Shown one piece after another: positions 11,116 to 22,736 of a stretch of 64,000 bases of DNA. Location: the NCBI GenBank assembly GCA_946811695.1, contig OX328123.1, positions 16,564,713 to 16,628,712 of the forward strand. The letters run 5' to 3'. The translations under genes and the position numbers were made by a program. The notes below the pieces were generated by a model. That model was not told the DNA's origin. It worked only from the letters and a program-made list of their open reading frames with translations, and did no database searches. How positions within the stretch are numbered: position 1 is the stretch's first letter; each line of letters opens with the position of its first letter. Source of the DNA: Gonocerus acuteangulatus. Lineage: Eukaryota; Arthropoda; Insecta; Hemiptera; Coreidae.

Positions 11116-12510
11116 GCTACCGATTCTCGGCCGTTCAAAATCGTTTGTGTCTTGACCGATTTCGGAACGACGAAGAAAAATGGCGCGAAACGACATATTA
11201 TGTTTTCAAAAGGTCTACAGCCTCTAAATCTTAATCGATTTCAATGAACGTTTTCTTTACATGAACGCTAATAAAATTTAGAACAACTTTGTCAATTCAC
11301 ATTTTTGTTTCTTGTTTCCATTGTTAATTCAATTACATAGAAAGATGTTTATAACCATCCAATGTCTATAACCTTTCAATGTTTATAACCTTCTAGCTAC
11401 CTTTCTTATTAGTAATTTTAAAATTTGAATACTAATGCTTCTTTTATCGTAGTGTAACCGTAAAAATTCACTGTTACACTAAGATTTATTTTTTCGGGAC
11501 TGATATACTTTCAGAAATTTGATTGGCATCTCAACTCCTCATTCATTCAAACTAATCAAAGGATTCTATGCTTATTAGGTAGTATTTCTTAAATTAATCA
11601 CTCATTTTCATTTCACTAGGAGGTCATTACTGACGAGCTGTTACTAAATCGTATTGGATCGGGTCAGTACACACGTCGGCCGCTGTTGGCCGTTGTCGGC
11701 CAAACGGGATTGAATCGGGAGAAATACTGGTCCAATGTAGGGGCAGCCCAATAAACCCCAAAGGAAGACGGATTTTATTTATTCAGATAAAAAAATGCAG
11801 GTAGAATGTCTGATGGAAACATAGGTTATTATCAGAATGACACGATCATATCCAGAAGACGTTACAACATTAACCTATAGACAGCCCGTCGCTAAGAGCC
11901 TTCAAGTTGATACGCCAAAAGCAAATTATATTTTATTATTTAATTATCTTCTAACACATCTAACGAATAATTTGTATTTGACAAGTGCGAAAAGGGACAA
12001 AATATCGACTATTCCGACAGCTTTAAATTTTGAAATAACTCAACTCTTAATTTTTTTGTTAGGAAATCATATACTCCTTTCCAAGAAATCAATTAATTGG
12101 ATTGGAACTGCTGGAAATACTTTCATTAAAAAGTTAATTCACAAGGGATTTTGGCTGTGATAAGTAATGTAGGGCAAATTACAATATTAACGCATGTTTG
12201 TTTGTAGTGGTTAGTATATAATTGATACAGAATATTGGACAAGGAACCAAACCATGAGGTACTCCGAGTATGAACATTATTATTTGAGAATCAGTGCCTT
12301 TCATAGAGTCATTGTATTCATTGATTGTATCGACAAAAATCCATCTAAAAACCCGGTTGGAAAATCGTAAAGAATCTGTTCGAAAGCCATATGAATTTCC
12401 AACAAACAGATTTGTCCCATTTTGAAAATCATCGCCTCGAATATACTATGATGACTTCTGCAAGTAGGACCTTCTTTATTGGTTTCAGATGAAGACAAAG
12501 GCAAATAAAA
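11116..12510. other. No gene recognised
   Basis: AT-rich sequence. The segment at 11213-11320 (ACAGCCTCTAAATCTTAA, then GAACAACTTTGTCAATTC) also occurs split around 25235-25270 and 27160-27185, so it is a dispersed repeat. A 107-codon frame at 11837-12160 has no motif, signal peptide or family resemblance and is not called a gene. Confidence 0.4.
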
Positions 12511-13052
12511 TACAGTGGACTCTCCCTTACCCGGCGTTCTCTTATCCGTCGCTCTCACTAATCCGGCGGTATCCGAGAGGAATGAATTCCTAGAAAACCA
12601 TCCTTTCCAACCGAGCCAATCATTTGTTTCGGGGTATTTCATTGAATGGAAGTCAAAGAAGGCATATATGTTTAGTTTTAGATTCAGGAAATAATGTTCC
12701 TACTGAGAAAATAAATGTTTCTACTAAGGAACCTGCGGCTGGCACGCATGATATACACCAGGAAGGATTTTTATACTTTTTTTTTTTTTTTTGGTTGAGT
12801 TTAAGGCGTGTCAACCGTTGGGGTCATTAACGCCAGTAGAGTTTAATGATGTTTACATAATGATGTTACCTGTAAGAATTTGAACTTTGAGGATGGAGGG
12901 AACCTTTAAGTTATAAGAAAGTATGAGTTCGTTAGTTCTATATTTGAAAGGTTTCTTTTTAACATTTCTAAACAGAGTAGTTAGCGGAGCATTGAAATAA
13001 ATATGTAAAGGATGATTTGGCAATGAAAGGACGGAACTATAATAATTTAGCG

Positions 13053-14399
13053 TCAACTGCGATATCTGAGAGGTGGTTCTCCGCATTCAGCGCAGATACT
13101 ATCCACTCGGCTAGATCTAAAGGCCCCTGTGGCAATCCTTAAGCTTTGATGGTGTACGCTATCTAGCATTTTCAGGGTTCTCTCCGATGCCGAGCCATAG
13201 ATCATACAACCATAATCAAGTTTGGAACGGACTAAGCTTCGATATAACCTTAACAAACTCAGCCGATCTCCACACCAAGCAGTGTTCGTTAACATTTTAA
13301 GTATATTTATAGCTTGTTGACAAGAACTTTTTAGCTGCTTAATATGGTGACGCCAATTTAGATTTCTATCGAAAAGAAGCCCAAGATACTTTACACAATC
13401 CGTGTATGTGATGGGATTACCGTTAAGATATAAAGGCGGGGGTTCATTTACTCGTCTAGTGGCAAACATAATACATTCTGTTTTTGTGGGAGAGATGGTA
13501 AAGCCTCGATCTCTTAACCAGTTGCATAAAGTGTCTATGGCTTCCTGAATAGTGGATCTAAGGGTGTCAACGTTTTTATCAGTTGCAAAGAGTTTTAAAT
13601 CATCTGCAAACATACTCGCCGAAATGCCTGGAGGTAATATTCTTATGACTCTACTGAAGGAAAGAATAAATAGCAAAGGGCTTAATACAGAGCCCTGGGG
13701 GACGCCATTTGCCTGATTGTATGTGACTAAAAACTGCCTTCCTATTCTAATTTTAAATTTTCGATTGTTGAGAAATGCTTGGATAAAATTAAAAACATGA
13801 CCAGATATTCCAATTCCGAGCAGTGATTCCATTATTTCCCGCCTCCAAAGACAGTCGAATGCGTTTTGAATATCGACAAAAACTGCTAATAATTTTTCTT
13901 TCCGAGCGAAGGCCTCATACACTTTAGATTCAAGTATAATTAGGTTGTCTCGAGTACTCCTACCTCTTCTAAAACCACTCTGCCATTCCTCAAGAAAGCC
14001 TTTACTTTCTATATACCAATACATCCGGTTAGAAATAAGCTTTTCTAGCAGTTTACATAAGGAACATGTGAGAAATATTATTCGGTAACTAGAGACATCA
14101 TCCTGGGGCCTGTTTTTCTTAGGTATTGGAACACCAATTGATTCCTTCCAAATACTCAGAATATATCCTGACACGAATATTTTATTCAAGAAACATAAAA
14201 TTTTGAATTTGTTATTGCAAGACAGATGTTTTATAAAGCTAATACATATATTGTATGGTCCAGGGCTGGTATCTTTCCTTGAGTCAAGTGCCTCTTGAAA
14301 TTCAGGGAAATTGAAAGGAAAGTTCAAAGGATTTAAGGGGTCAATTTCATTGAGTAAAGGTTCGGAATCTTTGTTTCTTTTTAAGGTCTGGAATTCTTG
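13053..14399 (-). pseudogene. LINE ORF2: reverse transcriptase domain
   Basis: This frame continues directly from the upstream endonuclease frame after one in-frame TAA (14400-14402). Reverse transcriptase landmarks in order are FRRGRSTRDN, FVDIQNAFD (catalytic Asp of motif A), GVPQGSVLSPLLF, MFADDLKLFA (catalytic ADD) and YLGLLFDRNLNW. After [10 protein letters not shown] and CAECGEPPLRY it loses frame; the continuation is read in the next frame at 12853-13086 (NHPLHIYFNAP). It copies LINE RNA at a nicked target. Catalytic residues are intact, but the protein cannot be made from this copy. The RNase H expected in I-type elements is missing. Confidence 0.88.
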
Positions 14400-15570
14400 T
14401 TAGTAATTTAGATCGGAATAAACTCTTTGAAAATATTCACCAAAATAGTTTGCGATTTCTAAAGGTTCGGTAATGGGAGTGTTATTGACTTTGATGAAGT
14501 TTATACTATTATTTCGCCGGTAGCGACCCGTAATTTTTCTTACCGTGTCCCACACTTGAGCTGGCGGAGTGAGGGAGTTTATGTGTGATACAAATTCTTG
14601 CCACGACTTTCTTTTAGCACCATTTAAAATCTTTCTCTTATTGCGCCTTGCAGCAAAGAACTCATCCTCGTGTTGAGAGCAAGGGTGACGTAAAAACCTA
14701 CGTAGTGATCTCTTACAAGCTCTCACAGCATCCCGGCATTCGTCACTCCACCACGGCACGACAACCCTTGTTCTTACGGCTTTAGTTACAGGTATGGAGC
14801 TAGCTGCCGCTGATAACAGCCTATATGTAATCTGTGAATTGATATTATCAACATCAGGATTATCGAGTTCTATATCCGACAGGTCAGCCAATCTTTGGTG
14901 TTTATCCCAGTCAGCATCCTTAAGTATCCATCTTGGGAAGCTTGGTTGTGAAGGGATTCTTTCTAGAATATTAATAATAATTGGGAAATGATCTGACGAA
15001 TATAGATCCTCGGCTGTACTCCATGCAAGTTTTCCTATGAGGGAGCGGGTTTCCAAAGAAAGATCGATGTGAGAAAAACTATGATTTTGAGTCGAATAAT
15101 GAGTTGGAGAATCATTATTAAGGATAACTAATTGTGAGGAATCGAGAAATGATTCAACAACCCTGCCACGAGAATCGCGAGAGGAAGAGAACCAAAGCGG
15201 ATTATGACTATTATAGTCGCCAAGTAAGAGGAGAGGTGGAGGTAACTGATGGAGAAGATGTAGTAACTGGGCCTCAGTAAAGGCTACATTAGGAGGCAAG
15301 TACAGAGAACAGATAGTGACTTGTATAGGCTTATAGATACGGACAGCTATAGCTTGGAGATCACTGTCTATATCTATAGGAACTGCCGGAATATCATTCC
15401 TAGTCAGAATACAGACCCCACCGCTGGCAATGAGGCCGCCTAGGTGATCATATCGGAACGTTCTGTAGCCATTTATGTTAAATGTATCAGACTCCTTAAG
15501 GCGACTTTCTTGAATGCAGACAGCCAGAGGACATGTCTCTTGTATAAGGGCAACTATATTAACCTTATGG
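14400..15570 (-). pseudogene. LINE ORF2: AP-like endonuclease domain
   Basis: Downstream of the Helentron-like insertion the frame resumes as HKVNIVALIQET and continues through CIQESRL (catalytic Glu region), GDYNSHNPLW (Asp/Asn of the phosphoesterase core), SHIDLSL and SSDHFPI (terminal Asp-His). These are the conserved blocks of the apurinic-endonuclease-like domain that nicks the target. The first residues (MMDNNIIQWNVNGV) lie beyond the insertion at 16610-16652. The domain is followed by the variable linker and ends at an in-frame stop before the reverse transcriptase. Confidence 0.88.
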
Positions 15571-16612
15571 AAAAAAAGTCAGTCACGCAGGAGCTGCATA
15601 ACTAAGCACTTTCCTCAGAATTTGGGTAGTGTAGACTGCTTTACAGAACAATTTGCTTAAAATATCCTACATAAATAAAATAAAAACGTGAATAGTTCTC
15701 TTTTAATTTTGTAATGAGTAACTGATCAATTATTAATTTGCTTCCAGAGTTATGTTTACACATGGTACCTACTACACTACGTAATAAATACAAAAAACCT
15801 CATATTATCGTATTTTGATCTAACGCAGGAACAGGATACATTCACTCTAGTGGTAGAAAGCGCTCCTTGCGGCGGCTTTGTGAACCTACGTCTGACGGGC
15901 TTTTCTATTGAAATATATTACAAATTAAACCCCCGCTTTCCGATTGACCGATTCAGCTCATTTTTACAACACTTCTTTCTCATGAGTTACCCACGACGTA
16001 TACCGCGTTTCGTTACAATACAGCAGAAATTACGACCGGCATGAGTATATTAGGAATTTGGGTCCGGAGTAAACCCCCCCTTCTAATGAACCGATTTAGT
16101 TTATTTTTACAACACATATTTACCTGTAGATTACTACTACGAATACCGAGTTTCGTCGAAATATACCAAAAATCACGGCTGGTAGTGGCGAATTGGCATT
16201 GTGGGTCCGGAGTAAACCCCCCCCCCCCCTTCTAATCAACCGATTTAGGTCATTTTTATATCTCAATTTTCTCTCTATATTACCACTACGAATACCAAGT
16301 TTCCTTGAAATATAACAAATATTACGGCTGACATAGTCAAATTAGTGTTTTGGGTTCGGGGTAAACCCCCCCTTCTGATGGACCGACTTTGGTGGTTAAC
16401 GAACTCGTTCAATCGTTTGCTAATTGAATGCTATATACCAAGTTTTGTGACGAAAAAACAAAAACTCTGGCCGCTATCGTGTTAACAGACACAACGGGGG
16501 TCATTTTCGGTGTCTACTAGGTAGGATCGATAAAGATTTGAAGAAATTTTTCAAAAATTCCGTCATGAGTCCAACCTCAATAGCTACTTTCCTTCGGAGG
16601 AAAGTGCTAAAA
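15571..16612 (+). mobile_element. Helentron-like (HINE) family A, copy A1
   Basis: The 5' end is AAAGTCAGTCACGCAGG; an inner repeat CTAAGCACTTTCCTC follows. The 3' end has the hairpin ACTTTCCT-TCGG-AGGAAAGT followed by GCTAAAA. The inner repeat is the complement of the 3' hairpin arm plus GTGCTAA. The body carries about three 145-bp internal repeats (GTAAACCCCCC, then CCGATTTAGTT). It sits inside codons for GVFHKVN of the LINE endonuclease, at an A-run (minus strand TTTT), with no clear target duplication beyond those As. This layout (short inverted repeat, internal repeats, 3' stem-loop, A/T-run target) matches non-autonomous Helentrons such as DINE-1. The class is inferred; no Rep/helicase is present. 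Confidence 0.65.
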
Positions 16613-16652
16613 CACCATTCACATTCCACTGTATTATATTATTATCCATCAT
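16609..16652 (-). pseudogene. LINE ORF2 start (first ~14 codons)
   Basis: ATG ATG at 16652-16647 opens MMDNNIIQWNVNGV, the usual first strand of the AP-like endonuclease domain. The frame is then interrupted by Helentron-like copy A1. The minus-strand sequence across the empty site would read continuously into HKVN at 15570. ORF1 ends 257 bp upstream. Confidence 0.8.
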
Positions 16653-16908
16653 TATCAAAACAAAGAAAAATAGTTCCTGTAATTTTGTTAACAAAGATTT
16701 TACAACAGTCGCCTGAAAATTGAAAGAAATTTATAATGTTTAATTTTGTATTATGTGATGAAAGATCTAAAGTCGGTAGAAACATATTTAAATGAAAATA
16801 AGAGAATGGCATGTGAGAAATAAGTGTATAACGAATTATCATATTTTATTAATGTATTTAATTTTGGGTGGTAACGGTTTGGAATCCGCCTCAGACCCAA
16901 AAGATGAG

Positions 16909-18129
16909 TTAGATCCTAGTGTGGAATTGTTCGAGCCCTGGGATGAAGGTATCCCTTTTGGCAGTAGTAGAGGATTTACCCCTACCTGTAGCAGTGCTTC
17001 CGTCTGTCTGCTTATTAGGTGCTAAAGATTGTTTGGACATTTTTGGATTTTCATATGAATTTTGGGGTGGCATGTGAGCCGATGAGATTTTAATTTCACT
17101 ATTTTCCGTTTGATATTCGTTATTGGTTGAGATTTGATTAATTTTTTCTTCTAAATAATTGATTTTGTTAGTTAAGGTTTCCATAAGGGAAGCCATACGC
17201 TGAAATTGTTCCATCACTATCTCGTTCGAGGTAGATGTGGATGGAGAGGTATTAGCTATTTGGGCATATGATGTACAAGGCTCGGTAGGTTGCTGAGTAG
17301 GAGGTGCAAGGACGGGAGAAAACCCAGGACCCAGGAGTCGCTCGGCTTGACCATAGGTCACCTTTTGTGTCACTCTTATTTCTTCTATTTTTGTCTCTTT
17401 TTTAAATAATGAGCAAGAAGTAGCCCACGCCGGATGAGGACCGGTACAGTGCTTACATTTAAAAGTTGCACAATTGTTCTTCTCGTCAACGGAAGGGTGA
17501 TGAAGGCCGCATTTACCGCATATCTCGGTAGGACTATGACAGCTTTTTACACCATGGCGATAAGCAAAACACTTATAACACATCAAAGGTCTAATATAAT
17601 GTATAACACGGATGCTTAGAAAATCATTTTGTATTCTCCGGGGTAGCTCGGTCCTATCGAAGGTTATTATCAGAGAAGGGGTTGCCTTCTTCTCACCGTT
17701 CACCCTCTTATAAATCCTTCTTAGATGGACTACATTATGTGGTGCTAATTGTTCTAATAATTCCTCCTCAGAGCAGCTAAGGAGCTCCTCTGCAGTTATT
17801 ATACCTTTAGAATAGTTCAAAGACCGGTGTAAAGGAAAATTAATAGGATAGTTTTCATAACTTCGGATATTTTTAAGATTAATATAGTCCTTCTCGAGAG
17901 AAATCTCCAATAGAATTTTACCAGATCTCAAGAATTTTATTTTTGTCTGGGTGACATAACTTTTTATAAATAGGGATAATTTAAATGGGCTAAAGCGTTT
18001 AAAGTTTTTATTTTCACTGTTTGGGGCTATGCTCATGACAATAAATTTTTTACACCACTTCCCTCGTGGCAATTCAAAATTAAATCCTGGATCAGGCGGT
18101 TTGGGATCTGGAGAATTTGAAACCTCCAT
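16909..18129 (-). CDS. LINE ORF1 protein (gag-like, zinc knuckles)
   Basis: 406 codons, intact. In I/Jockey-type LINEs, ORF1 proteins coat the element RNA. The N-terminal half (about residues 20-180) is a basic/hydrophobic region where an RNA-recognition fold is expected. A cysteine cluster follows at about 183-245: CYKCFAYRHGVKSC (CX2CX4HX4C), then CGKCGLHH and CKHCTGPHPAW, the CCHC-type knuckle arrangement of this group. A Thr/Ser/Pro-rich segment leads to a short coiled-coil-like stretch (LMETLTNKINYLEEKI, near 310-330) and a basic tail. Unlike ORF2 it has no stop or frameshift, which suggests a fairly recent insertion. Confidence 0.85.
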   Translation of the reverse strand: MEVSNSPDPKPPDPGFNFELPRGKWCKKFIVMSIAPNSENKNFKRFSPFKLSLFIKSYVTQTKIKFLRSGKILLEISLEKDYINLKNIRSYENYPINFPLHRSLNYSKGIITAEELLSCSEEELLEQLAPHNVVHLRRIYKRVNGEKKATPSLIITFDRTELPRRIQNDFLSIRVIHYIRPLMCYKCFAYRHGVKSCHSPTEICGKCGLHHPSVDEKNNCATFKCKHCTGPHPAWATSCSLFKKETKIEEIRVTQKVTYGQAERLLGPGFSPVLAPPTQQPTEPCTSYAQIANTSPSTSTSNEIVMEQFQRMASLMETLTNKINYLEEKINQISTNNEYQTENSEIKISSAHMPPQNSYENPKMSKQSLAPNKQTDGSTATGRGKSSTTAKRDTFIPGLEQFHTRI

Positions 18130-18689
18130 AATGCCGCTTGAAATTCAGGCAAAAGGGTAAAGTACAAGTTTAAATAAAAAATACTAGGGAAAATACCCAG
18201 TATAGGAGTAAATTAAATGAAAATATAACAAATAAGGCTTAAATTAGTTTGTACTCCATGGTAAGGTAAGCAGGTAGAGCCAGTCTTAGGCAATTCTTCG
18301 GGAATTGGACCCTCACACCTCAACCTGGATATGTCCTCACATCTCGGAAGTCAAACCTAAGACTCTGTGATATTTTTGTTCCAAAATGCTTTGAAAAATC
18401 TTCAAAAATCTTAAAAAACTTCAAGAGAATTTTTATAAAGGCTAAATAACACTAGCTTGAACAGCTGATCTGTGTTTTTATACTTTCACCTTATTTCATA
18501 ATTCGGTGCCTAAATTTTACTTAAATATGCATATAAATAAATATATTAGAAATGGTAAGTATTATTATATCCTCAAATAATAAGGGTTTTCAAATACATA
18601 AGTAAACAGCTTCTAACCGAATTCCCAAATCCGGCGTTTTCTCTAATCCGACTGTACCTCAGTTCCCACGACGCCGGAGAGTCTGCTGT

Positions 18690-18990
18690 AAATACAAGTG
18701 GGCTAAGTTATAGCTTTTAAGCTCTCAAAAAAATTAATAATTTATCCATTATCTATGTTATAGTAAGAGTAATTCCAAATTCCCAAAGCTAATCCGTAGG
18801 CGCAACCCAAGAAGTGAAACATGTCTTGAGGAGAATAGGGATTTCCTGGGTGCCAGACCCAAACATCAGACAAAAAGTCGATCTCTGTTTCAACCTCAGC
18901 TGAAATGCTAAGGGTCGAAGGACCTTGCTAGAGTCGGGGTGGGGAGCCACCTTATATCCCCAGGACTCTGCAACTTGCTACATACTCAGC
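18690..18990 (+). promoter_or_regulatory. Core promoter of the cuticular protein gene
   Basis: TTATAT at 18952-18957 lies about 31-36 bp before an arthropod-like initiator TCAGC (18986-18990; likely +1 at A18988), and 45 bp later comes ATG in the context CAGCCATGA. GC content rises here relative to flanking intergenic sequence. On the minus strand GCAAGGTCC (near 18922-18930) contains the CAAGGTC core of the nuclear receptor FTZ-F1, a known regulator of insect cuticle genes. That site is a weak, single-match inference. A pogo-like element ends at 18688, directly upstream. Confidence 0.6.
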
Positions 18991-19034
18991 AGGCGTCGTC
19001 CGAGCAGGCAGTACTCGTGGGCTAAGCAACAGCC

Positions 19035-19046
19035 ATGAAACCAATC
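19035..19046 (+). CDS. Cuticular protein exon 1 (coding part, MKPI)
   Basis: ATG AAA CCA ATC is followed by the perfect donor GTAAGT (19047). It ends in phase 0, exactly as the acceptor at 47381 requires, and supplies the positively charged start of the signal peptide whose hydrophobic core is in exon 2. A four-codon first coding exon is common among insect cuticle genes. Confidence 0.75.
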
Positions 19047-20067
19047 GTAAGTACGAAATAACATACTACCATTCCCTTAATTTGATTTCTACATTGTATA
19101 ATAATAATTAGATAATGTAACAACTATTAAATTTCACATTTAGTCATGTAACATGTATCGCAGGCTCCTCCCTCTCACACTTCGCCGTTTTAGCTTAACA
19201 TGGCTTCCAGGCTTCGATTAACGTTTTTCTTGAAATTGCATTTATTACGTTGCCTTAGATCCTCGTCATTTACCAACAATTAAATAAAGCTGAATGGATC
19301 AATCGGCTTTTTTGATAATAAATTTATTGTTTGTGCTAATTTCATCTGAAGATGATTTCACTGTGCATAATGAATCAAAACACTTATTAGTAATGTTAAT
19401 TCATTATTCATGCCCCTATTTATTTTGTGATGATATAAAATAAAGTTCAATTCACAGGAACTGCGTCATCTTAGCGCGGCTCAGTTCATATCTCCTGTGC
19501 TATTAGTAAAGGAATAGTAGCAGTTATTGGTAGGGTTTGATCTTTCGTGAAAAATATAAAATCTCAAAGAGAAAAAAGATTTAAGGCACTACAACAGGAA
19601 ACTGACAGTATCCTAAGCGACTCCTCCCACCTTCACAACGTTCGCTCTTGGAAACACTATAAAATACTCATATAACTGTTAAATTCAATTAAAATAAGTA
19701 AGAACCAATTAAAACGTTAGATAAACGCCCTCAAAAAAGTAGAACTAACAATTTCGAAGTTTCAAGTCCTTATTTATCCAGATTGACATCGAAAATTATA
19801 TTAGAACCTTTTTTTGTATAACATTTAATAAGCTTTTGAATGATTACTTTCCATTTACCAAAATGTTCCAACCGTTTTCGAGATAATTTAGAAAATGTAC
19901 GAAAGTCAATAATTCAGTAACACATTATTTTCCTTAACTTTTAATTGAGTACTAGAATAATTTGTACTGAATTTTATGATTTTTAAATTATAATATTTTC
20001 TAAAATAATCTTTTATTAACGAACTTTATTTTGTCATTTTTTTAATAAGGCCTCTCTTTTTCCCTAA

Positions 20068-20121
<54 letters not shown>

Positions 20122-20384
20122 CAAATGATTTATATACATTGAGAGGAGATCGTTGACCGTTGATGATGCAAGGTAGGGATTGTCGGGGTTCGGTCACTGC
20201 TTCTTAATACAACTACATTTCTCAGAAATGATCCCGCATCTGTGAGGTATAGTTCTCAATCTTCCCATCGCCCTGATGAAGGCTTCAAGTTCAAGCCGGA
20301 ACGTCTGCAACAATAAAACCATTTTCACGGTAAAGTGTAGTTTTATTAAGAAGCAGTGACCGAACGCCGACAATCCCTACCTTG

Positions 20385-20464
<80 letters not shown>

Positions 20465-20473
20465 AAGCAAATG

Positions 20474-20528
<55 letters not shown>

Positions 20529-20667
20529 TGATGTTATTTTTCATCGCTGGGATAGTATTTTTAGATGGAACGGCATTTTTCTCCAGCGGTGGAAGGAGGA
20601 GTACCACCGCTGGAGAAAAATGCCGTTCCATCTAAAAATACTATCCCAGCGATGAAAAATAACATCA

Positions 20668-20731
<64 letters not shown>

Positions 20732-22671
20732 TGATGTTATTTTTCATCGCTGGGATAGTATTTTTAGATGGAACGGCATTTTTCTCCAGCGGTGGAAGGA
20801 GGAGTACCACCGCTGGAGAAAAATGCCGTTATATATATATATATACATATATGTGTGTGTTTGAAAGAAATAGTGTAAGATACGTGGATTGGAGGTCCTG
20901 AAATCGAATCCCGTGGGTGTATTGCCGTTATGTAGGCGTGACTTATTCGGTCCCCAATAAACATAAAAAGCATAAGATATTTTTTAGTCCTTTAATATGC
21001 TTTAATTTTGTTGTTAGTAATGTTATCGTATCAATATATTATTATGGTAATCGATATATTTATTAATATCGATACTTATACAATAATTGACCATGTAATA
21101 CCCACCAAACAATTTTTGAATTTCTCCATAATGGCGTAGACCTGGTCAATGTGATCTAGATTATACGCACAAAAAAGAAGAAACATCACAGGCGTCTAGG
21201 ACTCAAAGTGGCAGATACTGTATAGACATCTTTTATTTCGTACGCTAGGGAGATAGAATGGTCAGTGCTACGCTCTGGCCGCCTGAGCCTCTTTTTGCGG
21301 GTACCCATTAAACTAATTATGGGCTGTGAGCCCTTGGGACCCTGAAACCATCCACAAAAGACGTCAGTAGATGATAAAATCTGTAGTCCGTATCAGAGTT
21401 TTGAAACCAGGTCCTTCAGAAGATTATCCAAATGCTTTACCACCTTACCCCCTAAGTAATACGCATAGCGAGGTGATTAAATAATCCATTTAACAATTTA
21501 ATGTATTACTGCAATTACCATTTTCATACAACAAGAGAATTAACAATGACCAACTCTAATAATACTCGGAATGAGGAAGGAATTCAAAAAGCAATTGTAG
21601 CCAATTTTTTAATCATCTCTACTGACTTGTTGGTTTGTCTTCGAGAAACTGATCCATTAAATTGGTTCTTCAGTAGCTCATAACGAAAAAAATAATAATA
21701 ATAATAATGACAATGATTGTACGATCAAAATGATCAAACTTACAGTAAAGATTAGACAAAAAAGTCCGTCACGCAGGAGCTACATAACTAAGCACTTTCC
21801 TCAGAATTTGGGTAGTGTAGATTGCTTTCCAGAACAATTTGCTTAAAATATCCTACATAAATAAAATAAAAACATGAATAGTTCTCTTTTAAATTTGTAA
21901 TGAGTAACTGATCAATTAATAATTTGCTTCCAGAGTTATGTTTACACATGGTACCTATTACACTACGTAATAAATACAAAAAACCTCATATTATCGTATT
22001 TTGATCTAACGCAGGAACAGGATACAGTCACTCTAGTGGTAGAAAGCGCTCCTTGCGGCGGCTTTGTGAACCTACGTCTGACGGGCTTTTCTATTGAAAT
22101 ATATTACAAATTAAACCCCCGCTTTCCGATTGACCGATTCAGCTCATTTCTACAACACTTCTTTCTCATGAGTTACCCACGACGTATAACGCGTTTCGTT
22201 ACAATACAGCAGAAATTACGACCGGTATGAGTATATTAAGAATTTGGGTCAGGAGTAAACCCCGCCTTCTAATGAACCGATTTAGTTTATTTTTACAACA
22301 CATATTTACCTGTAGATTACCACTACGAATGCCGAGTTTCGTCGAAATATACCAAAAATCACTGCTGTAAGTGGCGAATTGGTATTGTGGGTCCGGAGTA
22401 AACCCCCCCTTCTAATGAACCGATTTAGTTCATTTTTATATCTCACTTTTCTCTCTATATTACCACTACGAATACCAAGTTTCGTTGAAATATAACAAAT
22501 ATTACGGCTGACATAGTCAAATAAGTGTTTTGGGTTCGGGGTAAACCCCCCCCCCCTTCCGGTGGACCGACTTTAGTGGTTAACGAACTCGTTCAATCGT
22601 TTGCTAATTGAATGCTATATACCAAGTTTCGTGACGAAAGAACAAAAACTCTGGCCGCTATCGTGTTAACA

Positions 22672-22736
<65 letters not shown>

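Larger units (their letters stand above)
12780..18474 (-). mobile_element. Non-LTR retrotransposon (I/Jockey-type, two ORFs), disabled
   Basis: The element is bounded by a perfect 12-bp target duplication TTTTTATACTTT (12768-12779 and 18475-18486). On the minus strand it runs: 5' UTR (18130-18474), ORF1 with zinc knuckles (16909-18129), ORF2 from ATG at 16652 with endonuclease then reverse transcriptase, a short 3' end and a poly(A) tract. ORF2 is broken four ways: a Helentron-like insertion after about 14 codons, an in-frame TAA at 14400-14402, a frameshift near 13065-13085, and absence of anything recognisable as RNase H after 12855. The last 60 bases (GGCGTTAATGACC, then CACGCCTTAAACTC) resemble the tails of the SINEs in this window. 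Confidence 0.9.
12513..18688. mobile_element. pogo/Tigger-like element split by a LINE insertion
   Basis: The left end CAGTGGACTCTCC (12513) and the right end GGAGAGTCTGCTG (ending at 18688) are inverted repeats with two mismatches, each flanked by TA (12511-12512 and 18689-18690). CAGT(A/G)GACTCTCC with TTATCCGG-like continuation is typical of pogo/Tigger termini. Removing the LINE (12780-18474) and one copy of its 12-bp target duplication leaves an element of about 470 bp with no transposase, i.e. a MITE. Confidence 0.75.

Noticed and set aside
11837..12160. 107-codon hypothetical protein
   Set aside because: No motif, Leu/Ile/Asn-rich AT-driven composition, no neighbours or splice context.
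15850..16235. 64-codon frames repeated at 15850 and 22036
   Set aside because: They lie in the internal repeats of Helentron-like family A. Conservation reflects recent copying of the element.
20541..20864. Frames on both strands over the AT tracts and hairpins
   Set aside because: Ile/Tyr runs are translated (AT)n, and the rest is the palindrome read twice.
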